From Campylobacter magnus (lineage in GTDB: Bacteria; Campylobacterota; Campylobacteria; Campylobacterales; Campylobacteraceae): 64,000 nt of DNA. Positions 57,297-64,000 of the stretch are shown piece by piece (the first letter of the stretch is position 1; each line of letters begins with the position of its first letter). Under the pieces are notes generated by a model that did no database searches, was not told the DNA's origin, and worked only from the letters and a program-made list of their open reading frames with translations. The position numbers were made by a program, and so were the translations under genes. The stretch covers positions 85,824 to 149,823 of the forward strand of contig NZ_JAQSLK010000005.1 of the NCBI RefSeq assembly GCF_028649595.1. Direction: 5' to 3'.

Positions 57297-59060
57297 ATAT
57301 CTAGGTAAGACGATTTCTAGCGTACTCTCGCCACTGCCTTCAAACTCATTTATCATAACACCATCTTCGTCGCTCTCATAGCTTTTTTTGGCTTTGTTGC
57401 CGCTATGCTGCGCGTTGCTACCTTCTTTGTGGTCGCTAAAGCTCATTTGTATATCGCTAAAGCCCATATTTACAAGGTTTGCCTTAAACTCAGCTTGGTT
57501 TTGTAAAAACAAAGCCATGGTCGCATTTGCGCTAGTTACATTTACATGTAGGTTGTTTGCGCGTGCTATCATGGTAATATTTACCTCTCCAAGCTCTGCT
57601 GGGTGCAGCTGGAGATTTACGCGAGTTACTGGCGGCTTAAACTCGCTGATTTTTTCTACCATTTGGGCAGCAAAGGTGCGAACGCTATTTTGTTGTATAT
57701 CACGGCTGATGATTTTATCTTGCATTTTTAGCGCAGTTATCATGTCTTTAAAGTTATTATCGCTTAGGCGGTTTTCTATCGCATCGCCAAAGCTAGGGCG
57801 GCTCTCACCGCTGGGTTCGCTTTGCATATCAGCTGGCATCTCAGCACCGCTTGGAGCGGTGGTTTCTATCGCAGAGGCCGCCTTTTTGCTAATGCTATTT
57901 AGATAGTTTTGTATATCAAAGGCTTTTAGCTCATCAACTTCGCTTTTTGCCACCTTTGGTGCGCTTGGCAGTGGGCTTGGAGCAATTTTTGGCTCTATTT
58001 TTTGCTCTTTTTTGCTCTCATTTAGCATAGCTGCGATTTTTGGCTCTTTTGTGCTTTTCTCAGAGTTTTTTAAAAGATCTTTTAGATCAGTAGCTGCTGA
58101 TTTTTGCTCTACTTTATTTTGGACTTTTTCTGCAATCTCGTTTGCGCTTTGTTTTGGAGCTTTTGTTTTTATATCATCGCCATTAAGTAGTCCCTTTAGC
58201 CCACTTTCTTTTGGGGCAGTTTTTGGGGTTTTTGTAGCTTCTAGTTCGGCTTCTTTTAGCACCTGAGTTATGCTCTTTGGCGCAGTTTTACCAAGCAGGC
58301 TAGCTAGCAGTACTGGCTGGGCTGGTTTAGCATTTTTTGCGCTAAGGGCAGCTTGATTTAAGCTTACATCAATAGGCTTAAAGAAATTTGCCTTATCTAG
58401 TGCTGGAAATTTTGATTTTAGAGTGCCTAGAGCCTCGTTTGTAATGCTTAGTTTTTCTAGTCCTAGTTTTAGTTTTTCTGCGATTTTTAGCAGGTCTTTT
58501 AGATCTTTTACATCTTTTAGCTTGGCTAGGTTTTCTTCTATGCTAATTAACTTTTCTAGGCTGGAGCTGATTTTTGCGATATTTGGTGCCTCACCGCCAA
58601 AAATGCCCTCTAATACGCTTAGCACTTGCATAAAACCTTCATCATTTATAGCTTCTTGCTCTGGCATATTTTCTGTGCTTGCGTCACCTTTGCTTGCACT
58701 TAGTTCGCTAAGTGCCACGCTTTTGCCTTCTTCTGCTTCTAGCGCTGCATCGCCTATTGCTTGCTCGCTAGAGTTTTGGCTGCTAGAATTTTCGCTGATT
58801 TTTTGGCTATTTTGTTCGCCAAACTCAGCTTGAGGCGAGTTTTGGCTAGAATTTTGTGTGCTTTGCGTGTTTTGCGAATTGCTTTGTGGGGTTTTGTTCT
58901 CATTTGATACATTTGAGCTAGTGTGGCTAGTATCTTTGCTTAGACTAGCTAGCAATGCGCCCAAAAAGTCGCCATTGCCACCTTCGTTTTTCTTTTGGGT
59001 AGCACTTTGGATTGCGCTTTGTTCGTTTTTTGAGCTTGCTGTGGTTTGAAGGTTTAGCAT
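57291..59060 (-). CDS. fliK: Flagellar hook-length control protein FliK
   Basis: 589 residues, a molecular ruler that measures the hook and switches export substrate. The N-terminal half is Ser/Asn/Gln/Lys-rich and of low complexity. The conserved C-terminal Flg_hook domain (about 460-560) carries [20 protein letters not shown] (20) and the following [10 protein letters not shown]. The ATG is preceded by TGGAG. An RpoN-type promoter lies 34 bp upstream (59094-59111). It is separate from flgE, whose length it controls. Confidence 0.95.
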   Translation of the reverse strand: MLNLQTTASSKNEQSAIQSATQKKNEGGNGDFLGALLASLSKDTSHTSSNVSNENKTPQSNSQNTQSTQNSSQNSPQAEFGEQNSQKISENSSSQNSSEQAIGDAALEAEEGKSVALSELSASKGDASTENMPEQEAINDEGFMQVLSVLEGIFGGEAPNIAKISSSLEKLISIEENLAKLKDVKDLKDLLKIAEKLKLGLEKLSITNEALGTLKSKFPALDKANFFKPIDVSLNQAALSAKNAKPAQPVLLASLLGKTAPKSITQVLKEAELEATKTPKTAPKESGLKGLLNGDDIKTKAPKQSANEIAEKVQNKVEQKSAATDLKDLLKNSEKSTKEPKIAAMLNESKKEQKIEPKIAPSPLPSAPKVAKSEVDELKAFDIQNYLNSISKKAASAIETTAPSGAEMPADMQSEPSGESRPSFGDAIENRLSDNNFKDMITALKMQDKIISRDIQQNSVRTFAAQMVEKISEFKPPVTRVNLQLHPAELGEVNITMIARANNLHVNVTSANATMALFLQNQAEFKANLVNMGFSDIQMSFSDHKEGSNAQHSGNKAKKSYESDEDGVMINEFEGSGESTLEIVLPRYI

Positions 59061-59093
59061 TTTTCACTCCAAAAAAATATTTTTTTGATTTAT

Positions 59094-59111
59094 ATGCAAA
59101 AATTATTCCAA
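59094..59111 (-). promoter_or_regulatory. Sigma-54 (RpoN) promoter of fliK
   Basis: Read on the minus strand: TTGGAATAATTTTTGCAT. GG (59109-59108) and GC (59097-59096) are separated by exactly 10 bases. It fits the RpoN control of hook-basal-body genes in this group. Confidence 0.88.
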
Positions 59112-59119
59112 ATTTTAGC

Positions 59120-59125
59120 TATAAT
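59120..59125 (+). promoter_or_regulatory. -10 box of typA
   Basis: TATAAT in AGCTATAATAAGAG, 32 bp upstream of the typA start and overlapping the divergent fliK control region. Confidence 0.65.
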
Positions 59126-59156
59126 AAGAGCTTTTAAAAATATCCAAGGAATTTTC

Positions 59157-60962
59157 ATGAGTAATATTCGCAATATCGCCGTTATCGCACATGTCGACCA
59201 CGGCAAAACTACAATGGTAGATGAGCTGCTAAAACAATCAGGCACTTTTAGCGAGCATCAGCAAGTCTTAGAGCGCGTGATGGACAGCAATGATATAGAA
59301 AAAGAGCGTGGAATCACAATATTAAGTAAAAACACTGCTATTAGATATAAAGACTATAAAATAAACATCATTGACACTCCAGGACACGCTGATTTTGGCG
59401 GTGAGGTTGAGCGTGTGCTAAAAATGGTTGATGGCGTGCTTTTGCTAGTTGATGCGCAAGAAGGCGTTATGCCGCAGACTAAGTTTGTCGTTAAAAAAGC
59501 TCTTAGTCTAGGACTTCGCCCGATTGTGGTAGTAAATAAAATTGATAAGCCAGCAGGCGACCCAGATAGAGTGGTAAATGAAATATTTGATCTTTTTGTA
59601 GCGCTTGGGGCAAATGATGAGCAACTAGAATTCCCAGTAGTCTACGCAGCTGCTAAAAACGGCTATGCTAAGCTAGCGCTTGAAGATCCAAACGAAAATA
59701 TGATCCCACTTTTTGAGACTATTATCTCTCATGTGCCAGCACCAAGCGGGGCTGATAGCAATCCACTTCAACTTCAAGTTTTCACGCTGGATTATGATAA
59801 CTATGTGGGCAAAATCGGTATCGCTAGAATTTTTAATGGCAAAATCGCAAAAGGCGCAAATGTAATGCTAGCAAAAGCCGATGGCACAAAGACAACTGGC
59901 AGAATTAGCAAGCTAATAGGCTTTATGGGGCTAGAGAGAACTGAGATAAACGAGGCTGGAACTGGCGATATAGTAGCAATCGCTGGCTTTGAGGCTCTTG
60001 ATGTAGGAGATAGTATAGTTGATCCTGCTAACCCTGCCCCACTAGATCCACTTCACATTGAAGAGCCTACTTTAAGCGTAGTTTTTGCGGTAAATGACGG
60101 GCCTTTGGCTGGAACTGAGGGTAAGTTTGTAACTAGCAATAAAATCGCTGAGCGCTTAGAAGCTGAGATGAAAACAAATATTGCTATGAAATACGAAAAT
60201 GTGGGCGAAGGTAAGTTTAAAGTAAGCGGTCGTGGTGAGCTACAGATTACGATTTTGGCTGAGAATATGCGCAGAGAGGGCTTTGAGTTTTGCCTTGGTA
60301 GACCTGAGGTTATTGTGCGTGAGATTGACGGAGTTAAATGCGAGCCTTTTGAACACTTGGTGATTGATGCGCCTGATGATTGTACTGGCACTGTGATTGA
60401 AAAACTTGGCAAAAGAAAGGCTGAGATGAAAGCGATGAACCCAACAGGCGATGGGCAAACTAGAATTGAGTTTGAAATCCCAGCTCGTGGGCTTATAGGC
60501 TTTCGCTCGCAGTTTTTAACTGATACAAAAGGCGAGGGCGTGATGAATCATAGCTTTTTGGAATTTCGTCCGCTAAGCAGTGGCGAGATACGCCGCAGCA
60601 ATGGTGCGCTAATAAGCATGGAAAACGGCGTAGCACTTGCGTATTCGCTATGGAACTTACAAGATAGAGGCGTGCTGTTTTGCTCTCCGCAAGATAAGGT
60701 CTATGTGGGTATGATAATAGGCGAGCATAGCCGCACAAACGACCTTGAAGTAAATCCTATCAAAGGCAAGAACCTAACAAATGTGCGTGCTAGCGGAAGC
60801 GATGATGCTATCAAGCTAGTTCCACCACGCAAAAATACGCTAGAGCGTGCCTTAGAGTGGATAGAAGAAGATGAGCTAGTAGAGGTTACGCCTGAGAATA
60901 TCCGTGTTCGCAAACGCTATCTTGATCCAAATGTGCGTAAAAGAATGAGCAAAAAAGACTAG
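59157..60962 (+). CDS. typA: GTP-binding protein TypA/BipA
   Basis: Translational GTPase that acts on ribosomes and helps 50S assembly and stress adaptation. 601 residues from the ATG at 59157, which has AAGGA at good spacing and gives [20 protein letters not shown] (20); the longer frame from 59085 lacks a ribosome-binding site and adds unconserved residues. G motifs: [31 protein letters not shown]-like domains III and V and the BipA C-terminal domain (to about 600) are complete. The stop is followed by hairpin D. Confidence 0.98.
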   Translation: MSNIRNIAVIAHVDHGKTTMVDELLKQSGTFSEHQQVLERVMDSNDIEKERGITILSKNTAIRYKDYKINIIDTPGHADFGGEVERVLKMVDGVLLLVDAQEGVMPQTKFVVKKALSLGLRPIVVVNKIDKPAGDPDRVVNEIFDLFVALGANDEQLEFPVVYAAAKNGYAKLALEDPNENMIPLFETIISHVPAPSGADSNPLQLQVFTLDYDNYVGKIGIARIFNGKIAKGANVMLAKADGTKTTGRISKLIGFMGLERTEINEAGTGDIVAIAGFEALDVGDSIVDPANPAPLDPLHIEEPTLSVVFAVNDGPLAGTEGKFVTSNKIAERLEAEMKTNIAMKYENVGEGKFKVSGRGELQITILAENMRREGFEFCLGRPEVIVREIDGVKCEPFEHLVIDAPDDCTGTVIEKLGKRKAEMKAMNPTGDGQTRIEFEIPARGLIGFRSQFLTDTKGEGVMNHSFLEFRPLSSGEIRRSNGALISMENGVALAYSLWNLQDRGVLFCSPQDKVYVGMIIGEHSRTNDLEVNPIKGKNLTNVRASGSDDAIKLVPPRKNTLERALEWIEEDELVEVTPENIRVRKRYLDPNVRKRMSKKD

Positions 60963-60971
60963 GGTTTGCTT

Positions 60972-61093
60972 AAATTGTTATTAGTGACGGATTGTGCTTG
61001 AACTAAAAAACCGCCGCCTTGCCATGAATTTCGTATTCTACGGCTACGGTGGCGACTTTTTAGTTCAAGCACACTACGCCTATTCTAAAATTT
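60972..61093. repeat. Hairpin element D, inverted partner of element C
   Basis: 122 bp, reverse-complementary to 41463-41585 with about 10 differences. The hairpin proper (60996-61070) has arms GCTTGAACT/AGTTCAAGC, a GCC/GGC inner stem and apex (minus strand) TAGAATACGAAATTCA (61025-61040). It lies directly after typA. Confidence 0.85.
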
Positions 61094-61118
61094 ATTTTAT
61101 TTTTTTTTGCTGTCTTTT

Positions 61119-61160
61119 CTAGGGAATTCTAGATTTTGTTAGGAATTCTAGAATTCCTTT
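61119..61160. repeat. Palindrome pair upstream of the 118-residue gene
   Basis: AGGGAATTCTAGA followed by AGGAATTCTAGAATTCCT (61140-61157). The -10 of the next gene is 24 bp further. Confidence 0.9.
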
Positions 61161-61175
61161 ACTTAAATTTCACAA

Positions 61176-61189
61176 TTTTGCTCTAAAAT
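61176..61189 (+). promoter_or_regulatory. Promoter of the 118-residue periplasmic protein gene
   Basis: TTTTGCTCTAAAAT, the extended -10 pattern of this group, 26 bp before the ATG. Confidence 0.5.
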
Positions 61190-61215
61190 TCACTCAATTT
61201 TTTAAAGGAGAAAAC

Positions 61216-61572
61216 ATGAAAAATCTAAAAATCATTGTTGCAAGTGCTTTGCTTGCTAGTTTTGCCTTTGGTGCTGATGCTAAAGATGTGGCGGCAAAAA
61301 GCTTTGAGCTAAGTAAACAAGCAAGCGAGCTAATGCAAAAACTTGGCAAAATCTGCGAGCAAAAACAAGCTTTGATGATGGATGCTACAAAGGACATGAG
61401 CGAAGCGGACGCAAAAAAATTCCGCAAAGAATACAAATACGAAATGCGCCAAAACATGGCTAAGCTTGGCAAGGACGAGGAGTTTTATCCATCTGCTTGC
61501 AAGGTATTTATGAAGGGTGCTAAAATGCCAAATTGCAAAGGCGGAAACTGCCCAGCAAGACCTATGAATTAA
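61216..61572 (+). CDS. Small secreted/periplasmic protein of unknown function
   Basis: 118 residues with a cleavable signal peptide (MKNLKIIVASALLASFAFGA, 20; cleavage near residue 20). The mature part is a charged helical region with KAKDVAAKSF-like heptads (read from DAKDVAAKSF) and a Cys-rich end (CKVFMKGAKMPNCKGGNCPA, 20; one further Cys at about 47) that could bind metal or form disulfides. AAAGGAG precedes the ATG. Unknown family. Confidence 0.82.
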   Translation: MKNLKIIVASALLASFAFGADAKDVAAKSFELSKQASELMQKLGKICEQKQALMMDATKDMSEADAKKFRKEYKYEMRQNMAKLGKDEEFYPSACKVFMKGAKMPNCKGGNCPARPMN

Positions 61573-61589
61573 GCTAGCAAAACTTTTAA

Positions 61590-61617
61590 GCGAGATTTTA
61601 TTTAGAGTAAATCTCGC
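61590..61617 (+). terminator. Stem-loop after the 118-residue gene
   Basis: GCGAGATTT (61590-61598) and AAATCTCGC (61609-61617) form a perfect 9-bp stem with a 10-nt loop. No T-run follows, so it may be a 3' stabiliser rather than a true terminator. Confidence 0.45.
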
Positions 61618-61636
61618 CCCAAAATCCCCTTTTTAC

Positions 61637-61665
61637 TTGACTAAAACAGCCCAAAATACTATAAT
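61637..61665 (+). promoter_or_regulatory. Sigma-70 promoter of the 137-residue gene
   Basis: -35 TTGACT (61637-61642), 17-bp spacer, -10 TATAAT (61660-61665). Strong by consensus; unusual in this group to have a recognisable -35. Transcription would start about 10 nt before the ATG. Confidence 0.8.
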
Positions 61666-61682
61666 CATTAAAAAGGATAAAA

Positions 61683-62096
61683 ATGGATAGTTCAAATCTT
61701 TTTATGATGCTTGCGGCGGTGATTTTGGTCTCAAGTCTTATTTATTTTAACATAAACAAAATTAGCGATGAAATAGATGAACAAGAAAGCAAAAATGGCT
61801 TTGGCAAACAAAACAAAAGCGCAGAGTTTGAGCATTTTTGCGACCTAGCTATAAGAGAGATCGAGCTTATCGCAGATGATGAGAGCACGGCTGAGAGTCT
61901 AAAAGAATCTTTAGGCGATTTTAGCAGAGAACTGCGCCACATCGCTAAAATGAATACAAATAGCTCTGAGCAAGTATGGAGCCAAAAAATCGCCGATGTG
62001 CTAATCCGCCTTGATGGCCTACTTCGCTCGCAAGGCAAAGACATGCTAGCAGATGCCTTGCAACACAAACTAAAAAGTGAGTTTAGTAAGATATAG
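61683..62096 (+). CDS. Small membrane-anchored protein of unknown function
   Basis: 137 residues: N-terminal membrane segment at about 6-23 (LFMMLAAVILVSSLIYFNIN, 20), then an acidic, helical cytoplasmic or periplasmic domain (FCDLAIREIELIADDESTAE, 20, and DFSRELRHIAKMN). No signature known to me. AAGGAT precedes the ATG. It has its own strong promoter. Confidence 0.8.
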   Translation: MDSSNLFMMLAAVILVSSLIYFNINKISDEIDEQESKNGFGKQNKSAEFEHFCDLAIREIELIADDESTAESLKESLGDFSRELRHIAKMNTNSSEQVWSQKIADVLIRLDGLLRSQGKDMLADALQHKLKSEFSKI

Positions 62097-62119
62097 TAGT
62101 TTTTTTGGTGCTGCTCTTT

Positions 62120-62690
62120 TAGCGAATTCTAGGAATTCTAAAATTCCGTCATTGCGAGGGAGCAAAGCGACCAAAGCAATCTCTATAAAAATCACCCACC
62201 TTTATTACTTATGTCATCCCAACATGCCTTGTGTCATCCCCCGACTTGATCGGGGGATCTCATTTAAAATTCCGTCATTGATGGGAGAGCAAAGCGACCA
62301 AAGCAATCTCCAGAAATTCTAGTTTTCTGGGGGTTAGGGGGTTTCTTTTAAGCAAAATTTAGAATTCCCCAAGGATAAATTTAGAATTCCCCAAAAACGC
62401 AGATAAAGCAAGAGAATTCTAGATTTTAGCGGGGGTTTTAAGGGCCCCAAGGGTTAGGGCGTAGCCCTTATAAAATTTGCGGGGCTAGGGGCTTGCCCCA
62501 CTAAAGCGAGCATAATTCTAGAATTCCCAAGAATAAATTTGGAATTCCTAAGGATGAATTTAGAATTCTTAGAGATTGCTTCGCTTCGCCCCTTAATGAC
62601 GAAAATTCTAGAATTCCATATAGAGATCCCCCAAAGGGGCTGGGGGATGGCAAAGTAGAGAATTCTAAAATTCCCTAAGATAAAAGACAC
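62120..62690. repeat. Composite repeat region of several families
   Basis: The 634-bp gap 62097-62730 has no credible gene. It contains palindrome copies; the CGTCATTGCGAGGGAGC unit (62147-62184), a degenerate second copy (62273-62311) and an inverted part (62570-62601); the hairpin CATCCCCCGACTTGATCGGG (62235-62254, extending to GGGGAT); GGGGGTTAGGGGG (62329-62341) and CCCCCTAGCCCCC (62690-62702); and GAGATCCCCCAAAGGGGC (62623-62640). GTCATTGCGAG-type units are known from many bacterial genomes. Confidence 0.85.
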
Positions 62691-62730
62691 CCCCTAGCCC
62701 CCAGAAAACTAACTCTTTGGCAAATAAAAC

Positions 62731-63546
62731 TTAGCGTAAATCAGTTCTTTTTCTCAAAAACACTCCAAAGCGAGGTTTTTTATTTTTGGTTAGATTTTGG
62801 TATTTGTAGGTGATGATATCGCCGGTTTTAAGGCAGTTTTCTTGTGGCGCTGATGCTTTGCAGATTTTTAGGCTGCCAAAGCCAGAGCCGATTTTAAAGG
62901 TATTTTTGCTGTCCTTGCACTCCACAGAGCCAACCACGCTATTTTCATCTTTTCGTGGCTTTATGCTAAGCACCTCACACTCAGCGTCGTAAAACTTTTT
63001 TAGCTTCATTATGCTGCTTTGGCGGCCGTCTTTATAAGGCGCATTTGGGTCACGCACGACTACGCCCTCGCCGCCATCTGCTGTGATTTTATCTAGATAA
63101 TCAAAAGCCTCTTTTGTACTTTTTATTTTTATTTGTTCTATGATTTTTATTTGCGAGCCTTGATTTTTGGCTAAAAAGTCCTTAAGCGGTGCTAGTCTAG
63201 TGGGCAAATCGCCCTTGGCTCCGGGCGCATCAAAGATAAGATATTCAAGCTCGTCCCAGTCCTCATCGCAGCGTGCGGTGATACTAGCGGTTTTTTCAAA
63301 AGCACCTAGCCCAGCGTAGAGTTCGCCATCAATGCTAAAAGGCGGCAGCTGTGAAATGAAGCTTTTTGGGGCACAAAACTCTTTGCCTTGGCGTGATTTT
63401 AGCTTTTTTCCATCCCAGATGGCTCGCACGCCATCATACTTTTGGCTCATCACCCAGCCAGAAAGCTCTCTGCCATCGTAGTTTTTAAGCAGCATTGCAG
63501 CATTTGCAAATATTACATTAAGTATTATTAAAAATAAAAATTTCAT
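62731..63546 (-). CDS. Periplasmic ATP-dependent DNA ligase (LigE type)
   Basis: 271 residues with a signal peptide (MKFLFLIILNVIFANA). Nucleotidyltransferase motifs: motif I QKYDGVRAI with catalytic Lys36, motif III DGELYAG, IIIa EYLIFDAPG, IV EGVVVRDP, V MKLKKFYDAE, followed by a short OB domain. No DNA-binding extra domain, so minimal type. Such exported ligases are found in Campylobacter, Haemophilus and Neisseria and are thought to act on DNA in the periplasm during uptake. It lies 370 bp downstream of a comEA-like gene. Confidence 0.93.
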   Translation of the reverse strand: MKFLFLIILNVIFANAAMLLKNYDGRELSGWVMSQKYDGVRAIWDGKKLKSRQGKEFCAPKSFISQLPPFSIDGELYAGLGAFEKTASITARCDEDWDELEYLIFDAPGAKGDLPTRLAPLKDFLAKNQGSQIKIIEQIKIKSTKEAFDYLDKITADGGEGVVVRDPNAPYKDGRQSSIMKLKKFYDAECEVLSIKPRKDENSVVGSVECKDSKNTFKIGSGFGSLKICKASAPQENCLKTGDIITYKYQNLTKNKKPRFGVFLRKRTDLR

Positions 63547-63547
63547 A

Positions 63548-63898
63548 ATTTTAAAATCTAAAATTCCTAAACTAGAATTCCTACTTAGACTTACTAGGAA
63601 TTCTAGATTTTCTTAGCAATTTTTCTTAGGAATTCTAGAATTCTCTAAACTAGAATTCCTAATCTAAAATTCCCAAAGAGAATTCCTACTTAGATTTACT
63701 AGGAATTCTAGTTTTCTAACTAAATTTAAGCTAGGAATTCTAGAATTTTTAAACTAGAATTCTTAATTTAGAATTCTTAAACTAGAATTCCTAACCACCC
63801 CCCCCCCCAAAAAAAAGCCCAGGAATTCTAAAATTCCTAATCTAGAATTCCCAAAGAGAATTCCTACTTATATTTACTAAGAATTCTAAAATTCCCAG
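63548..63898. repeat. Palindrome array with a 53-bp direct repeat
   Basis: About 14 palindromes. The segment with CCTAATCTAAAATTCCCAAA (at about 63659) through TACTTAGATTTACTAGGAAT recurs with few changes at about 63836-63896. The array separates ligE from the comEA-like gene. Confidence 0.92.
63798..63808. repeat. Homopolymer of 11 C, followed by 8 A
   Basis: C(11) at 63798-63808 and A(8) at 63809-63816. G/C tracts of this length are slippage-prone in Campylobacter. It lies about 250 bp upstream of ligE on ligE's strand (as a poly-G) and downstream of comEA. Confidence 0.85.
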
Positions 63899-63913
63899 CA
63901 GAACACAGCAAGC

Positions 63914-64000
63914 TTACTTTACAATAATCTCATCTTTGATATTATTGTAAATACCCTCACCTATGCCTTTTACCTTTTTAATCTCATCAGTGCTTGTAAA
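63914..64000 (-). CDS. ComEA-like helix-hairpin-helix protein, C-terminal fragment
   Basis: The last 28 codons and TAA of a gene that continues past the window edge. The translation contains TDEIKKVKGIGEGIYNNIKD (20), matching the helix-hairpin-helix end of ComEA-type DNA-uptake proteins (KVKGIG is the hairpin). ComEA binds incoming DNA in the periplasm. Only a small part is visible, so the identification rests on this motif and on the neighbouring ligase. Confidence 0.7.
   Translation of the reverse strand, partial: FTSTDEIKKVKGIGEGIYNNIKDEIIVK

Noticed and set aside
59085..59156. N-terminal extension of typA from ATG 59085
   Set aside because: No RBS, crosses the -10 box and the divergent fliK promoter, and adds residues not found in TypA proteins; start moved to 59157.
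62077..62322. 81-residue ORF over the repeat region
   Set aside because: Its translation (SLRGSKATKAISI, CVIPRLDRGI) is the usual product of GTCATTGCGAG- and GATCGGGG-type repeats. No RBS, and it overlaps the end of the 137-residue gene.

Overview
The window is a stretch of chromosome from a Campylobacterota bacterium, most likely a Campylobacter species. The evidence is the gene order (trxB-trxA-UPF0102-hom-aminotransferase-rlmB-rsmI-rpmE, and fmt-birA-parA-parB-atpF'-atpF-H-A-G-D-C-tolQ-tolR), a PglC/PglD pair, an F-ATPase with both b and b' subunits, RpoN-type promoters in front of flagellar hook genes, and a UPF0323 lipoprotein. Nearly all genes are core housekeeping genes and most are on the minus strand. 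I see no prophage, IS element, CRISPR array or rRNA. One tRNA (Glu, TTC) and a probable 6S RNA upstream of purD are present.

Layout: 1-1751 nrdA (cut by the window edge); 2165-4651 flgE; 4881-5681 uppP; 5.7-8.5 kb a lipoprotein, a small protein, trxB and trxA; 8.6-14.8 kb a minus-strand operon of amino-acid, rRNA-methylation and envelope genes ending at rpmE; 14.9-27 kb tolB-tolA-like-tolR-tolQ, the ATP synthase operon, parAB, birA and fmt; 27.2-29.5 kb proB, motB, motA; 29.7-36.8 kb pnp, a phosphoribosyltransferase-like gene, lptD, an RDD protein and purD; 36.8-41.4 kb 6S RNA, pglD, pglC, a chemoreceptor and efp; 41.6-48.9 kb serA, rpsA, queH, cpoB-pal and nrdB; 49-50.8 kb a small unexplained locus (HTH protein, 119-aa orphan, ATPase); 50.8-56.8 kb rnhB, DUF475, a SdaC-like transporter, a phosphoethanolamine transferase, gmhA and a lipoprotein; 56.9 kb tRNA-Glu; 57.3-62.1 kb fliK, typA and two small envelope proteins; 62.7-64 kb a periplasmic DNA ligase and the end of a comEA-like gene.

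The striking feature is repeat invasion. Almost every intergenic gap carries copies, half-copies or arrays of a palindrome, GGAATTCTAGAATTCC, with on the order of a hundred occurrences by eye. It also enters genes: it supplies codons in rsmI and rnhB, a stop codon before hom and the Shine-Dalgarno of nrdB. A second family is formed by long hairpins whose stems differ but whose apex (near TAGAATACGAAATTCA) is conserved. Five copies are seen, and two of them form a 122-bp inverted pair 19 kb apart. Each full palindrome contains two RAATTY sites, the motif whose methylation is reported to license DNA for natural transformation in C. jejuni. A role as an amplified uptake signal is therefore a testable idea.

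Limits: everything was read by eye. Repeat counts are approximate, and no database or folding program was used. References to C. jejuni gene order and sequences are from memory.
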